A stretch of 36,078 nt of DNA from an uncultured Acidobacteriota bacterium (GTDB taxonomy: Bacteria; Acidobacteriota; UBA6911; CAINFC01): positions 1-36,078 of the forward strand of contig CAINFC010000103.1 in the NCBI GenBank assembly GCA_903847975.1, in the 5' to 3' direction. The position numbers and the translations under genes were made by a program. The stretch's first letter is position 1. The number at the start of each line of letters is the position of its first letter. Below, in pieces: positions 17,039 through 24,317 of this stretch. The notes beneath the pieces are model-generated. The model saw only the letters and a list, made by a program, of their open reading frames with translations, was not told the origin of the DNA and searched no databases.

Positions 17039-18115
17039 ATGAACCTCAATGTGGAAGAACAGCTGGCCCGGATTCGCGATCTACGAAAGCGCACTCTCGG
17101 GATTCACCGGAAAGCCGGGGAGAATATGCGGCGGCTCTACGAGCAGCTGCAGGCCGATCCGGCCGGCCTGGATATCGCCGCGCCGATGGAAGTCATCCAG
17201 GAAATCCTGGTCATGGCGGAAAAAAGCGAGAGCTGCTTTTCCTACCAACCCCACGAGATCGAATCCTGCGAAGATTACCTGATCCGTCACTCCATCGGGG
17301 TCTGCACGCTCGGGGCCCAGGTGCTGCGGGTGTTCAACGACCGTTTCGGGCTGGTGGTCAACCAGCATCTGGTGAGTCGCCAGGACCCGGATGTGCCGGT
17401 ATCGGCCTTTCCCTCCTTCCGCCAATACCAGCGCAGCGAGATGCAGGAGATCGTGCTGGGCTTTCTGCTGCACGATATCGGCATGTTTCTGATTCCGGCA
17501 TCCATCACCGAAAAAACGGAGGACCTGACCCCGGAGGAGCTGGACCTGATCCGCTCCCACTCCTTTCAGCAGGGGGCCCAGGTGCTGCGCAAAAACAGAA
17601 CGCTGAATGCCTTTCTTTTCAATATCGTCAGCTATCATCATGCCCCGCTCTTTGAAGGCGAGGATCGCAGCTACCCGACGGACCTCCTGCCTGTCCAGCT
17701 GCCTGCCTACGTGAAGATCTGCAAGCTGGTCGACATATTTAACGCCATGGCCGAGCGCCGCTTCTACCAGGAGGCGGCCAATCCGGTCAGTGCCGTGACG
17801 GAAATCGTCCGCAAGTATTCCTTCCGCGATCCCTTTTTCCAGCTGATCCTGGCGGCCTTCGTCAAGGCGGTCGGCGTCTACCCTCCCGGCAGCGTGGTTT
17901 GCCTGATGAACGGGCAGCAGGCCTTTGTTCTGGACAGCAACGGCCCGATCATCATCCCGATCAGCGACAGCTTCGGAAACCCGCTGCAGCGAAGCTACGA
18001 TCCGGTGGATCTCAGCGACCATCCCAGTGCCCGGAATTACCTGAGCGTCGACCGTCGCAAGCCCCTGCTTTCGCCGCTGGAATACCAGAAAATTCTTCCC
18101 GACTACCTGAAGTAA
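17039..18115 (+). CDS. HD-GYP-like domain protein, candidate c-di-GMP phosphodiesterase with divergent motif
   Basis: About 358 residues. The N-terminal 80 are helical with no recognised domain. An HD-GYP-like core follows: RHSIGV, HDIGM with H145-D146, SHSFQQGAQVL, SYHHAP with H200-H201, EGEDRSYP, and KLVDIFNAM. The C-terminal segment (VYPPGSVVCLMNGQQAFVLD) is typical of the family. The Lys of HDIGK is Met here, and the HHExxDGxGYP region is reshaped to HHAPLFEGEDRSYP, so the metal ligands appear kept but the GYP signature is not. It may still cleave cyclic di-GMP, or it may only bind a ligand. ATGs at 17030 and 17039 are both possible; AAAGGA fits the second. Its place at the end of the che cluster suggests it is an output or a modulator. 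Confidence 0.82.
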   Translation: MNLNVEEQLARIRDLRKRTLGIHRKAGENMRRLYEQLQADPAGLDIAAPMEVIQEILVMAEKSESCFSYQPHEIESCEDYLIRHSIGVCTLGAQVLRVFNDRFGLVVNQHLVSRQDPDVPVSAFPSFRQYQRSEMQEIVLGFLLHDIGMFLIPASITEKTEDLTPEELDLIRSHSFQQGAQVLRKNRTLNAFLFNIVSYHHAPLFEGEDRSYPTDLLPVQLPAYVKICKLVDIFNAMAERRFYQEAANPVSAVTEIVRKYSFRDPFFQLILAAFVKAVGVYPPGSVVCLMNGQQAFVLDSNGPIIIPISDSFGNPLQRSYDPVDLSDHPSARNYLSVDRRKPLLSPLEYQKILPDYLK

Positions 18116-18216
18116 ATCCCGGCGCCATTACGGCGCAACCCCGGACGGTGTTCCTTCCTTGATCAAGGTGTAAAAAAGTCGCACCCGCTGCTATCTCCCC
18201 AAGCAAAATCTGTATG

Positions 18217-18286
18217 GAGTACAAGGTTTCGCCTGCGTGGCACAAGCGGAAACCTGCTTGCCGCGATCAGCCTAAAGGCTGTACTC
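18217..18286 (+). ncRNA. Candidate structured RNA (three-way junction) in the gap before the MarR gene
   Basis: In the 289-bp gap, GAGTAC (18217-18222) pairs with GTACTC (18281-18286) and encloses two hairpins. AGGTTTCGC (18224-18232) pairs with GCGGAAACCT (18246-18255) with one bulged G. AGCC (18269-18272) pairs with GGCT (18277-18280) around TAAA. The closing helix abuts the third helix. It lies upstream of the marR promoter, so it would be a separate transcript or the tail of the che operon. The same gap also holds the palindrome CCTTGATCAAGG (18157-18168) and a weak hairpin GCGCC/GGCGC (18122-18136). Strand is uncertain, and no known riboswitch consensus is recognised. Confidence 0.3.
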
Positions 18287-18369
18287 AAAACGGCTTGCGT
18301 TGGCAGGTTTGTTTTCGGGTGTTTTGGTGAATCCGTTTACCGGAAGCCTCAAAAAAATTTAAATTTGGG

Positions 18370-18398
18370 TTGAATAGGAAAAGTTCCTTTGCTAACAT
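18370..18398 (+). promoter_or_regulatory. Promoter of the MarR gene with an operator-like palindrome
   Basis: TTGAAT (18370-18375), a 17-bp spacer and TAACAT (18393-18398) form a promoter whose start should fall at or next to the ATG at 18405. The transcript would then be leaderless, and indeed no Shine-Dalgarno sequence is present. The palindrome AGGAA-AAG-TTCCT (18376-18388) fills the spacer and is well placed for autorepression by the MarR protein. Confidence 0.58.
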
Positions 18399-18404
18399 TG
18401 TGGC

Positions 18405-18866
18405 ATGAAAGCTAATGCTCAGAAACAAAGTAAAAGTAATCTGTTGTATCGTATGACAATCCTGACCCGGCGGTGGCGCCAGGTAGCAGACGAGGAGTTT
18501 CGCTCCATTGGGCTTACGGACGCCATGTGGCGTCCTTTGTTGAACCTTCAGGTGCTGGGGGAGGGCATCTGCCAGAAGGATCTGGCTGCTTCCATCGGCA
18601 TCGAGGGGCCTTCCCTGGTGCGGATTCTCGATTCTCTCGAGGAGAACGGCTTGATCCGGCGACTGGAGGACAAAAAAGACCGGAGAGCTAAGCGTATTGC
18701 CCTGACGAACCAGGGCCGGGCTACGGTGGAGCGCATACGGAAAATCCTCAACCCCATGGTCAACCGCTTTCTGCGTAAGGTCGAAGCGGAAGACTACGCC
18801 CACCTGGAGCGGATGGTCCTGCTGATGGAATCCAATCTGATGGAGATGCAGGAAGCAAAAAGCTAG
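18405..18866 (+). CDS. MarR/SlyA-family transcription regulator
   Basis: A 153-residue winged-helix regulator. The helix-turn-helix is in GICQKDLAASIGIEGPSLVRILDSLEENG (about 55-83) and the wing is LIRRLEDKKDRRAKRIALT (about 84-102). Dimerisation helices lie at both ends. The closest-looking relatives are of SlyA type, which respond to small aromatic ligands; the ligand here is unknown. The start has no ribosome binding site and sits 6 nt after a -10 box, so it is probably translated from a leaderless mRNA. Its stop codon overlaps the stop of the convergent sulfatase gene within the palindrome CTAG. Confidence 0.93.
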   Translation: MKANAQKQSKSNLLYRMTILTRRWRQVADEEFRSIGLTDAMWRPLLNLQVLGEGICQKDLAASIGIEGPSLVRILDSLEENGLIRRLEDKKDRRAKRIALTNQGRATVERIRKILNPMVNRFLRKVEAEDYAHLERMVLLMESNLMEMQEAKS

Positions 18867-20410
18867 ACGCGGGTGCGCGGGCTTTCCTGTACCTTCTGCA
18901 GCAGGTCCGACAGCTCACGGACTTTAGACGGGTTGGCCGGAGCGAGATTGTTGCGTTCGCCCAGATCCTGTCGCAAATCGTAAAGCTGGGGATCGGAATC
19001 GTTCCCCAGCTCGATTTGAACGTTTCTGTCGATTCGAGGCCCGGGGTGCGGAGCGATGTATTTCCAGCCGCCGCGAAGGATGGAAAGAGCGCCCGAGGCG
19101 GAGTGTTCCACCGCATATTCCCGTCCCTCGTTGGACATGCCGAGGAGAGACGGCAGATGGTTGCGGCTGTCGGGTGCGGCCGCCGGCGGTAAGGACTGCC
19201 CGGCCAGCGCGGCCAGCGAAGCGTAAAGATCCACCTGGCTGAAGAGGGCCGGGCTGGTCCCTTTGCGTACTTTGCCTGGCCAGCGCACCAGGAAAGGAAC
19301 CCGCGTGCCGCCGTCAAAAGCGCTGTATTTGCCGCCGCGCAGCGGACCGGCCGGCTTGTGGTCCTGCAGCAGCTCCACGGAGCGATCCCGGTATCCGTCG
19401 TCGACCACCGGCCCGTTGTCGCTGGAGAGGAGCACCAGGGTGTTGCCGCTGAGCCCCAGACGGTCCAGGGTGTCCAGGATCTGCCCCACGCACCAGTCCA
19501 GCTGCAGGATTACGTCGCCGCGCGCTCCCTGCCCGCTCTTGTCGGCGAAGCGGCTGTGCGGCATGCGCGGCACGTGAATGTCCTGGGTGGCGAAGTAGAG
19601 AAAGAAGGGGCGGTCGGCCTTGGCTTCCATGAAGCGGATGGCCTTCTGCGTGAGGGTGTCGGCGATATCCTCGTCGACCCAGCGGGCGGCCTTTCCGCCG
19701 CTCATGTAGCCGATGCGGCTGACTCCGTTGACGATGGTCTGATCGTGCCCGTGACTGGGATGCATCTTCAGCAGCTCCGGGTGGTCTTTCCCGGTGGGCT
19801 CCGCAAGGATGGGTTTGTCGAAGCTGACGGCGATCGGATCGGCCGGATCCAGTCCGACCACCCGCCGGTTTTCCACGAAGACGCAGGGGACGCGGTCCCC
19901 GGTCGCCGGAATCAGGAAGCTGTAGTCAAAGCCGATGTCTCCCGGACCGGGGGCAATCTCCCCGTCCCAGTTGGGCCCGCCCTGGGGACCCAGCCCGAGG
20001 TGCCACTTGCCGACGGCCGCCGTGGCGTAGCCGGCCTTCTGCAGCGTCGATGCCAGTGTGGGGCGCCCCGGCGGAATCAGGGCGGCGGCATTGCCCCGGG
20101 CAATGCCGGTGTCCTTCCGCCGCCAGGCGTACTCGCCGGTGAGCAGGGAGTAGCGGGAAGGAGTGCAGGTGGCGGAGGTGGCATGGGCATCCGTGAATCG
20201 CAGGCCCCCGGCGGCCAGCCGATCGATATTCGGTGTGGGCGTGCGGCGTGCGCCGTAGCAGCTCAGGTCCCCGAAGCCCAGATCGTCGGCATAAAGCAGC
20301 ACGATGTTCGGAGGCCGGGAAGAGGGGCCGGCCAGGGATGCGGAGCAGGCGCCGGCCAGGGAGGATGCGGTTTGAAACAGGAAATGGCGGCGTGTGGCGG
20401 ATCGGTTCAT
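18863..20410 (-). CDS. Sulfatase (arylsulfatase A-like), probably Tat-exported
   Basis: A 515-residue type I sulfatase. The canonical signature C82-T-P-S-R86 precedes YSLLTG; Cys82 is the formylglycine site. Metal-site residues D42-D43 (YADDLGFGD) and the later SSDNGP segment are present, as is VGKWHLG. The N-terminus has TRRHFLFQT, a Tat-like motif, then an Ala/Ser-rich stretch. The start is placed at 20410 because GGAGGAA lies 8 nt upstream; a longer frame from 20464 would run into pseI. It follows pseI by 31 bp on the same strand, so the two may be co-transcribed, although their functions do not obviously match. It differs clearly from the first sulfatase in its active-site loop and is not a recent duplicate. 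Confidence 0.93.
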   Translation of the reverse strand: MNRSATRRHFLFQTASSLAGACSASLAGPSSRPPNIVLLYADDLGFGDLSCYGARRTPTPNIDRLAAGGLRFTDAHATSATCTPSRYSLLTGEYAWRRKDTGIARGNAAALIPPGRPTLASTLQKAGYATAAVGKWHLGLGPQGGPNWDGEIAPGPGDIGFDYSFLIPATGDRVPCVFVENRRVVGLDPADPIAVSFDKPILAEPTGKDHPELLKMHPSHGHDQTIVNGVSRIGYMSGGKAARWVDEDIADTLTQKAIRFMEAKADRPFFLYFATQDIHVPRMPHSRFADKSGQGARGDVILQLDWCVGQILDTLDRLGLSGNTLVLLSSDNGPVVDDGYRDRSVELLQDHKPAGPLRGGKYSAFDGGTRVPFLVRWPGKVRKGTSPALFSQVDLYASLAALAGQSLPPAAAPDSRNHLPSLLGMSNEGREYAVEHSASGALSILRGGWKYIAPHPGPRIDRNVQIELGNDSDPQLYDLRQDLGERNNLAPANPSKVRELSDLLQKVQESPRTRV

Positions 20411-20441
20411 GGTCGTGGTTCCTCCGGCAATGTCGTTGCGG

Positions 20442-21551
20442 TCATGGTAACTCTTCCTGCCCATCGGAAGGGGATGGGGAAAGCGGGCTCCCGGGATGGG
20501 GCGGTTCGATCATTTCCCATTGCAGCGGGGTGCCCCGCGGAATGTCAATGCAGGCCTTCCGGCCGAGAATTTCCGTGAGATGCCGGGGAGGCAGGCCGTC
20601 GGCCGGCCGGATGGAGCGCACGTTGTCCCGGGTCAGCGGCTCCCCGGCACGGATGTCGGCCACGGCGAACAGGGAGCGGGCGTGGCTTCGGCTGGCGACC
20701 TGTCCGGGGGTGAGTTCGTAGGTGGCGCATCCCAGGGCCTTTTCCACTTCGCGGATTCCCCGGGCCATCGCCCGGAATTCCTCCGGCTCGATGGAAAAGG
20801 CGGCATCCGGTCCGCCCAGGCTTTTTCGAAGAATCAGGTGCTTCTCGACAATGCAGGCCCCCAGGGCCACGGAGGCCACGGCCACGCTGCATCCCAGGGT
20901 ATGGTCGGAAACGCCGACCGGCACGTCGAACCGCGCGGCCATGTCGGCCATGGTCCGCAGGTGAACGCTTTCCAGCGGGGCGGGGTAGGCGGACGTGCAT
21001 TTCAGCAGGGCGATCTGCGGATTGCCGGCGGCGCGGCAGACTTCCATCGCCTCGCCGATCTCTTCTTGGGTGGCGATTCCCGTCGACAGCAGGACCGGCT
21101 TTTTCCGGGAGGCGGCATACCCGATCAGCGGCAGGTCGCCGATCTCGAAAGAAGCTATTTTGTATGCCGGGCACCCCAGCGGCTCCAGGAAATCCACGGA
21201 GGAGGGATCGAATACCGAAGCGAAGCAGACCAGGCCCAGACGGCGGGCTTCGGCGAACAGGCGCTCCTGCCAGTCCCATGGCGTGAAGGCCTGGCGATAA
21301 AGGTCGTACAGGTACATTCCCTTCCAGGGGCTGTCCTGGCGTATGAGGAAGCATTCCCGGCGGCAGTCGAGGGTGATGGTATCCGGCGTATAGGTCTGCA
21401 GCTTGACGGCGTCGGCCCCGCAGTCGGCGGCCGCCCGTATGGTCTGCAGGGCGATTTCGAGGTCCTGCAGGTGATTGGCCGAGAGTTCGGCGATGAGAAA
21501 GGCGGGATGCCCCGGGCCGATCGGTCGATCCTGAATGCGGATGGCGTCCAT
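20442..21551 (-). CDS. pseI: Pseudaminic acid synthase PseI (NeuB family)
   Basis: About 369 residues, slightly longer than typical (about 350) because of a Pro/Ser-rich C-terminal tail. The N-terminal NeuB barrel has FLIAELSANH, GADAVKLQTYTPDTITLDC and WKGMYLYDLYRQAFTPWDW. The YTPDTIT and LYxLYxxAxTPW segments favour PseI over sialic acid or legionaminic acid synthases. A SAF (antifreeze-like) domain covers about 285-345. It condenses phosphoenolpyruvate with 2,4-diacetamido-2,4,6-trideoxy-L-altrose to form pseudaminic acid, used on flagellin or surface glycans. No PseB, C, G or H is in the window. Starts at 21560 and 21551 are both possible; neither has a ribosome binding site, and a -10-like TACAAT lies directly upstream. 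Confidence 0.88.
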   Translation of the reverse strand: MDAIRIQDRPIGPGHPAFLIAELSANHLQDLEIALQTIRAAADCGADAVKLQTYTPDTITLDCRRECFLIRQDSPWKGMYLYDLYRQAFTPWDWQERLFAEARRLGLVCFASVFDPSSVDFLEPLGCPAYKIASFEIGDLPLIGYAASRKKPVLLSTGIATQEEIGEAMEVCRAAGNPQIALLKCTSAYPAPLESVHLRTMADMAARFDVPVGVSDHTLGCSVAVASVALGACIVEKHLILRKSLGGPDAAFSIEPEEFRAMARGIREVEKALGCATYELTPGQVASRSHARSLFAVADIRAGEPLTRDNVRSIRPADGLPPRHLTEILGRKACIDIPRGTPLQWEMIEPPHPGSPLSPSPSDGQEELP

Positions 21552-21560
21552 AACCGACAT

Positions 21561-21566
21561 ATTGTA
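21561..21566 (-). promoter_or_regulatory. Possible -10 box for pseI (near-leaderless)
   Basis: On the minus strand TACAAT lies immediately before the ATG at 21560 and 9 nt before the ATG at 21551. Transcription would begin 2-3 nt before the second ATG. No good -35 box is seen at 16-18 bp. Confidence 0.28.
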
Positions 21567-21608
21567 ACTTAGTAGGCGGGTGGATCGAAGGAAGGAGAAA
21601 CATTTGCC

Positions 21609-22304
21609 GTGAACCAGGCTACCGCAATCCTGCAGGCCCGCATGAAATCCACGCGGCTTCCCGGGAAGGTTCTGATGGAACTGGAGGGGCGTCCGCTGCT
21701 TTGGTACGCGCTGCGCGCCCTGCGGCGCTCTCCCGCCGTCGGCCGGGTCATCCTGGCCACTTCCTTCACCGCGGAAGACGACCCGCTGGAAAAGTGGGCC
21801 CGCGACGAAGATCTGCCGTGCGTTCGCGGGTCGGAGGAGGATGTGCTCGGCCGCTTTTACGAGACCGCCTGCCTCTTTCCGGATGCCTGCTATTTTCGCG
21901 CCACGGGAGACAACCCTTTCCCCGATTCCGGAAACCCGGGGCGAACCCTGGAGGTCCTGCTCGAACAGCGGGCCGACTATGCCTGCGAAACCGGCATGCC
22001 GGTGGGAGCGGTCGTGGAGTGCTTCACCCGGGAAGCGCTGGTTCGCTGCCACCGGGAGGCGGGCGGTGCCGAGGACCGGGAGCATGTGACCCTGTTCATG
22101 CGCCGCAGCGGATCCTTCCGAACCGCCTGTTTTCCCGCCCCGGAGGAGTATCGCTGCGGCGGGATCCGCCTCACCGTCGACTACCCGGAGGATTTCCGCC
22201 GGGCGGCCCGGATTGCCCAGGCTCTGTTCCGGGAGGGGGAACCCGACTTTGGACGGGTGCTCGATTATTGCCGGCGGAATCCGCCGGAGAGCGCTTTCCC
22301 CTGA
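21609..22304 (+). CDS. SpsF-like cytidylyltransferase / nucleotide-sugar synthesis protein
   Basis: A 231-residue protein of the family of spore coat polysaccharide protein SpsF. The signature ILQARMKSTRLPGKVL is a nucleotide-binding N-terminus. RGSEEDVLGRFYETA and RATGDNPFPDSGNP follow, and both are typical. Members are thought to make CMP-activated sugars in surface polysaccharide pathways. The start is GTG at 21609 with a strong AAGGAAGGAG just upstream. It is divergent from pseI, with only about 57 bp between them, and could supply the CMP-activation step normally done by PseF; this is inference. Its last 134 bp overlap the convergent gene on the minus strand. Confidence 0.85.
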   Translation: MNQATAILQARMKSTRLPGKVLMELEGRPLLWYALRALRRSPAVGRVILATSFTAEDDPLEKWARDEDLPCVRGSEEDVLGRFYETACLFPDACYFRATGDNPFPDSGNPGRTLEVLLEQRADYACETGMPVGAVVECFTREALVRCHREAGGAEDREHVTLFMRRSGSFRTACFPAPEEYRCGGIRLTVDYPEDFRRAARIAQALFREGEPDFGRVLDYCRRNPPESAFP

Positions 22305-22776
22305 AAAAGAGCAGGCAGAAAAGCAGCCAGGGAAAAGCCAGCAGGAGGACCGGAGCCGATCCGAGCAGCGCCAGGGTGGAGCAGGCCGCGGCCTGCAGCG
22401 TCCGGCGCAGAATCTCCGCCAGGGAAACCGGCCGGATGGCGGAAGCCAGGTCGCAAAGAAAAACGGAACGCGGGCGGAGCCGCGCCGCCAGCAGGAGGAC
22501 GTTGAGAAATCCGGCGCCGCTGCGGTTGGAAACCGGCACTAGAACCGCCGCGTAGCGCCTCGCCGGCAGGCGGCGCGGCCGGCGCCACGGGGAAAATCCC
22601 TGCGGGGTTTCCGTGGAGAGCACCCGGGCAACGGAGGTGTATTTCCGGCAGAGATCCACGGAGTGCGGGTGGGTCAGCAGGTGCAGCTCGGAGTCCGCAA
22701 AGCGCTCGCGGATGGCCGGCAGGTTTTTATCCAGCTGCTGCAGACTGACCGAGCGGATGATAAGCACCCTGTCCAT
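22171..22776 (-). CDS. Small membrane protein with a heptosyltransferase-like N-terminus
   Basis: About 201 residues. The first 50 (DRVLIIRSVSLQQLDKN, then LHLLTHPHS) resemble the N-terminal Rossmann half of family 9 (heptosyltransferase-like) enzymes, but the catalytic C-terminal half is absent. A strongly hydrophobic stretch at about 138-165 (ALLGSAPVLLLAFPWLLFCL) looks like one or two membrane segments. The last 30 or so residues are low-complexity, Pro/Gly-rich, and encoded antisense to the end of the SpsF-like gene. The start at 22776 follows the upstream glycosyltransferase stop by 11 bp, so the two form an operon. It may be a scaffold or a truncated enzyme; no function is claimed. Confidence 0.6.
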   Translation of the reverse strand: MDRVLIIRSVSLQQLDKNLPAIRERFADSELHLLTHPHSVDLCRKYTSVARVLSTETPQGFSPWRRPRRLPARRYAAVLVPVSNRSGAGFLNVLLLAARLRPRSVFLCDLASAIRPVSLAEILRRTLQAAACSTLALLGSAPVLLLAFPWLLFCLLFFRGKRSPADSAGNNRAPVQSRVPPPGTEPGQSGPPGGNPPGSRR

Positions 22777-22787
22777 GATTCCGCGTT

Positions 22788-23687
22788 TCAGCGATACTGA
22801 ATGAAGGCCAGCTTCCAGGCGATGCGCACCCGCCCGGTGATGTCCGCCCGGAGCGGCATGCGCTTGCGGCCCACGGCGGCCGCCCGGCCGAAGGCGCTGC
22901 CCATGGCCCGCAGGTACACCGTGGTTCGCTGTTCCAGGCAGGAGTACAGGCACTGGTACACCAGCCGGGCAGTGGCTGCCAGGAGCGTCCGCCAGGGAAA
23001 GTACTTCCAGTAGATCCAGAAAAGATTGCGGCAGTAATAGTAAGGGCCCCGGGTGGAATCGCGGTTGGTCGGGGCGAACTTGTGAAAGGCCACGATGCCG
23101 GGGTATTGAACGATGCGGTACCCGGCCTGCAGGATGCGCAGCGAGAGGTCCAGCTCGTTCCAGTAGAGAAAGAATTCCTCGGGGTACCCTCCGACCCGCA
23201 GCAGCAGTTCGCGGCGGACGCCGGCCCCGGCCCCGTTGAAGCCCATGGGGTAGTCCGGCGTGGCCTCCCGGTCGGCCTCGGGAAGAAGTGCGGCCACTTC
23301 GTGGTAATAGCGGTAGCTGCGCACGTCGAAGGCCACCACGCCCGCTTCGGGGTGCGCCCGGAAGACTTCCACCATCCGTTCCAGGGCCCCCCGGGCGGGG
23401 ATGGAGTCGTCGTCCAGGATCAGCACGAATTCTCCCCGGGCGGCCTCGAATCCGCGGTTGTAGGCCGCCACTCCCAGGTTGGCGGGCATTTCCAGCAGCC
23501 GGACCCAGGGATGGTGGCCGCGCACCCAGTCCGCCGTTCCGTCGGTCGAGGCGTTGTCCACCACCACCACTTCCAGACCGGAAAATTCGAGCTGCCGCAG
23601 ATGCCGGAGCCCTTCATCCAGCTCCGTGCGCCGGTTGTAGCTGAGCAGCACGGCGGAAACCAGGGGGGGGGAGAGTGCGGAATTCAT
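22788..23687 (-). CDS. Family 2 glycosyltransferase
   Basis: A 299-residue GT-A enzyme. The N-terminus has VLLSYNRRTELDEGL and VVVVDNASTDGT, with LILDDDS supplying the DxD-type metal site near residue 92. LGVAAYNRGFEAARGEF and FFLYWNELDLSLRI match rhamnosyltransferase-like members. There is no transmembrane segment. It probably adds a sugar to a surface polysaccharide or glycan. It is the first gene of a two-gene minus-strand unit with the small membrane protein at 22171-22776. The donor and acceptor cannot be told from the sequence. Confidence 0.92.
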   Translation of the reverse strand: MNSALSPPLVSAVLLSYNRRTELDEGLRHLRQLEFSGLEVVVVDNASTDGTADWVRGHHPWVRLLEMPANLGVAAYNRGFEAARGEFVLILDDDSIPARGALERMVEVFRAHPEAGVVAFDVRSYRYYHEVAALLPEADREATPDYPMGFNGAGAGVRRELLLRVGGYPEEFFLYWNELDLSLRILQAGYRIVQYPGIVAFHKFAPTNRDSTRGPYYYCRNLFWIYWKYFPWRTLLAATARLVYQCLYSCLEQRTTVYLRAMGSAFGRAAAVGRKRMPLRADITGRVRIAWKLAFIQYR

Positions 23688-23744
23688 GAATGGCCGTTCA
23701 CGGGAGCGCCGGGTTCAGGGCCGGGGTCGCGTACCCTCCCGCCG

Positions 23745-24308
23745 CTACCGGTTGAGATAGGGTTCGTTGGCGCCGTATTTTTTCAGTGCGGTTTCGACGC
23801 CGCGCAGGGCGGAATCGCAGTACTCCAGTCCGTCCTTGGCCATCTTGTAGAGGGTTTCGTCCTTTTTCTCGATGGCTACTTTCTGCATGTTCTGAAAAAA
23901 AGGCTGCAGAGACTTGGCTGCGGCCTTCAGTGCCTTCAGCCCGCCGACCAGCTCCGGGCCGCGGAGATGCCGGTAGGAGATCTGATCCTGGATTTCCACC
24001 ATCGAGGCCCGCAGCGCCTGGAAGCAGCTGTTGGCCATGTCGTTGATGCTGAAAAACTCGAGCGGGTCTCCCGGCTTGGAGCTCTTGCCTGCGAGGCGCT
24101 GCGAGGCGCTTTCGATTCGCAGCTTGATCACTTTCAGGTAAAAGGCGATGCGCTTGTCTCCCCCTTCGGTCTCCCGGAACTGTTCCAGCTCCAGCGGGGT
24201 GAGCCAGTCCTGGGCCAGGGTCCGGGTGGCGGTCAGGATGCCCAGCAGGAAGGCCAAAGTCAGAAAAGCTGCCGGACGGTGTCGGGCATGGGGTGCGCTG
24301 CGCTTCAT
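23745..24308 (-). CDS. Exported helical protein, related to the gene just upstream
   Basis: A 187-residue protein with a signal peptide (hydrophobic core at about 14-28, likely cleavage near TLA|Q at 32-33). The mature part is almost all helical and charged, without recognised domains. The segment LTPLELEQFRETEGGDKRIAFYL aligns with LNPAEQRALQSASTLDQRLKVYL in the adjacent gene, with more weak matches further on, so the two look like diverged paralogues. GAGAAGGAG lies before the ATG and overlaps the end of the preceding gene. It is the third gene of an apparent argS operon. Location should be periplasmic. I do not recognise the family. Confidence 0.82.
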   Translation of the reverse strand: MKRSAPHARHRPAAFLTLAFLLGILTATRTLAQDWLTPLELEQFRETEGGDKRIAFYLKVIKLRIESASQRLAGKSSKPGDPLEFFSINDMANSCFQALRASMVEIQDQISYRHLRGPELVGGLKALKAAAKSLQPFFQNMQKVAIEKKDETLYKMAKDGLEYCDSALRGVETALKKYGANEPYLNR

Positions 24309-24317
24309 GGGCCGGTT

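Noticed and set aside
18217-18286. tRNA gene, because the outer stem and 70-nt length look right
   Set aside because: No T-arm with GGTTCRA and no D-arm or anticodon-arm pattern; only three helices are found.
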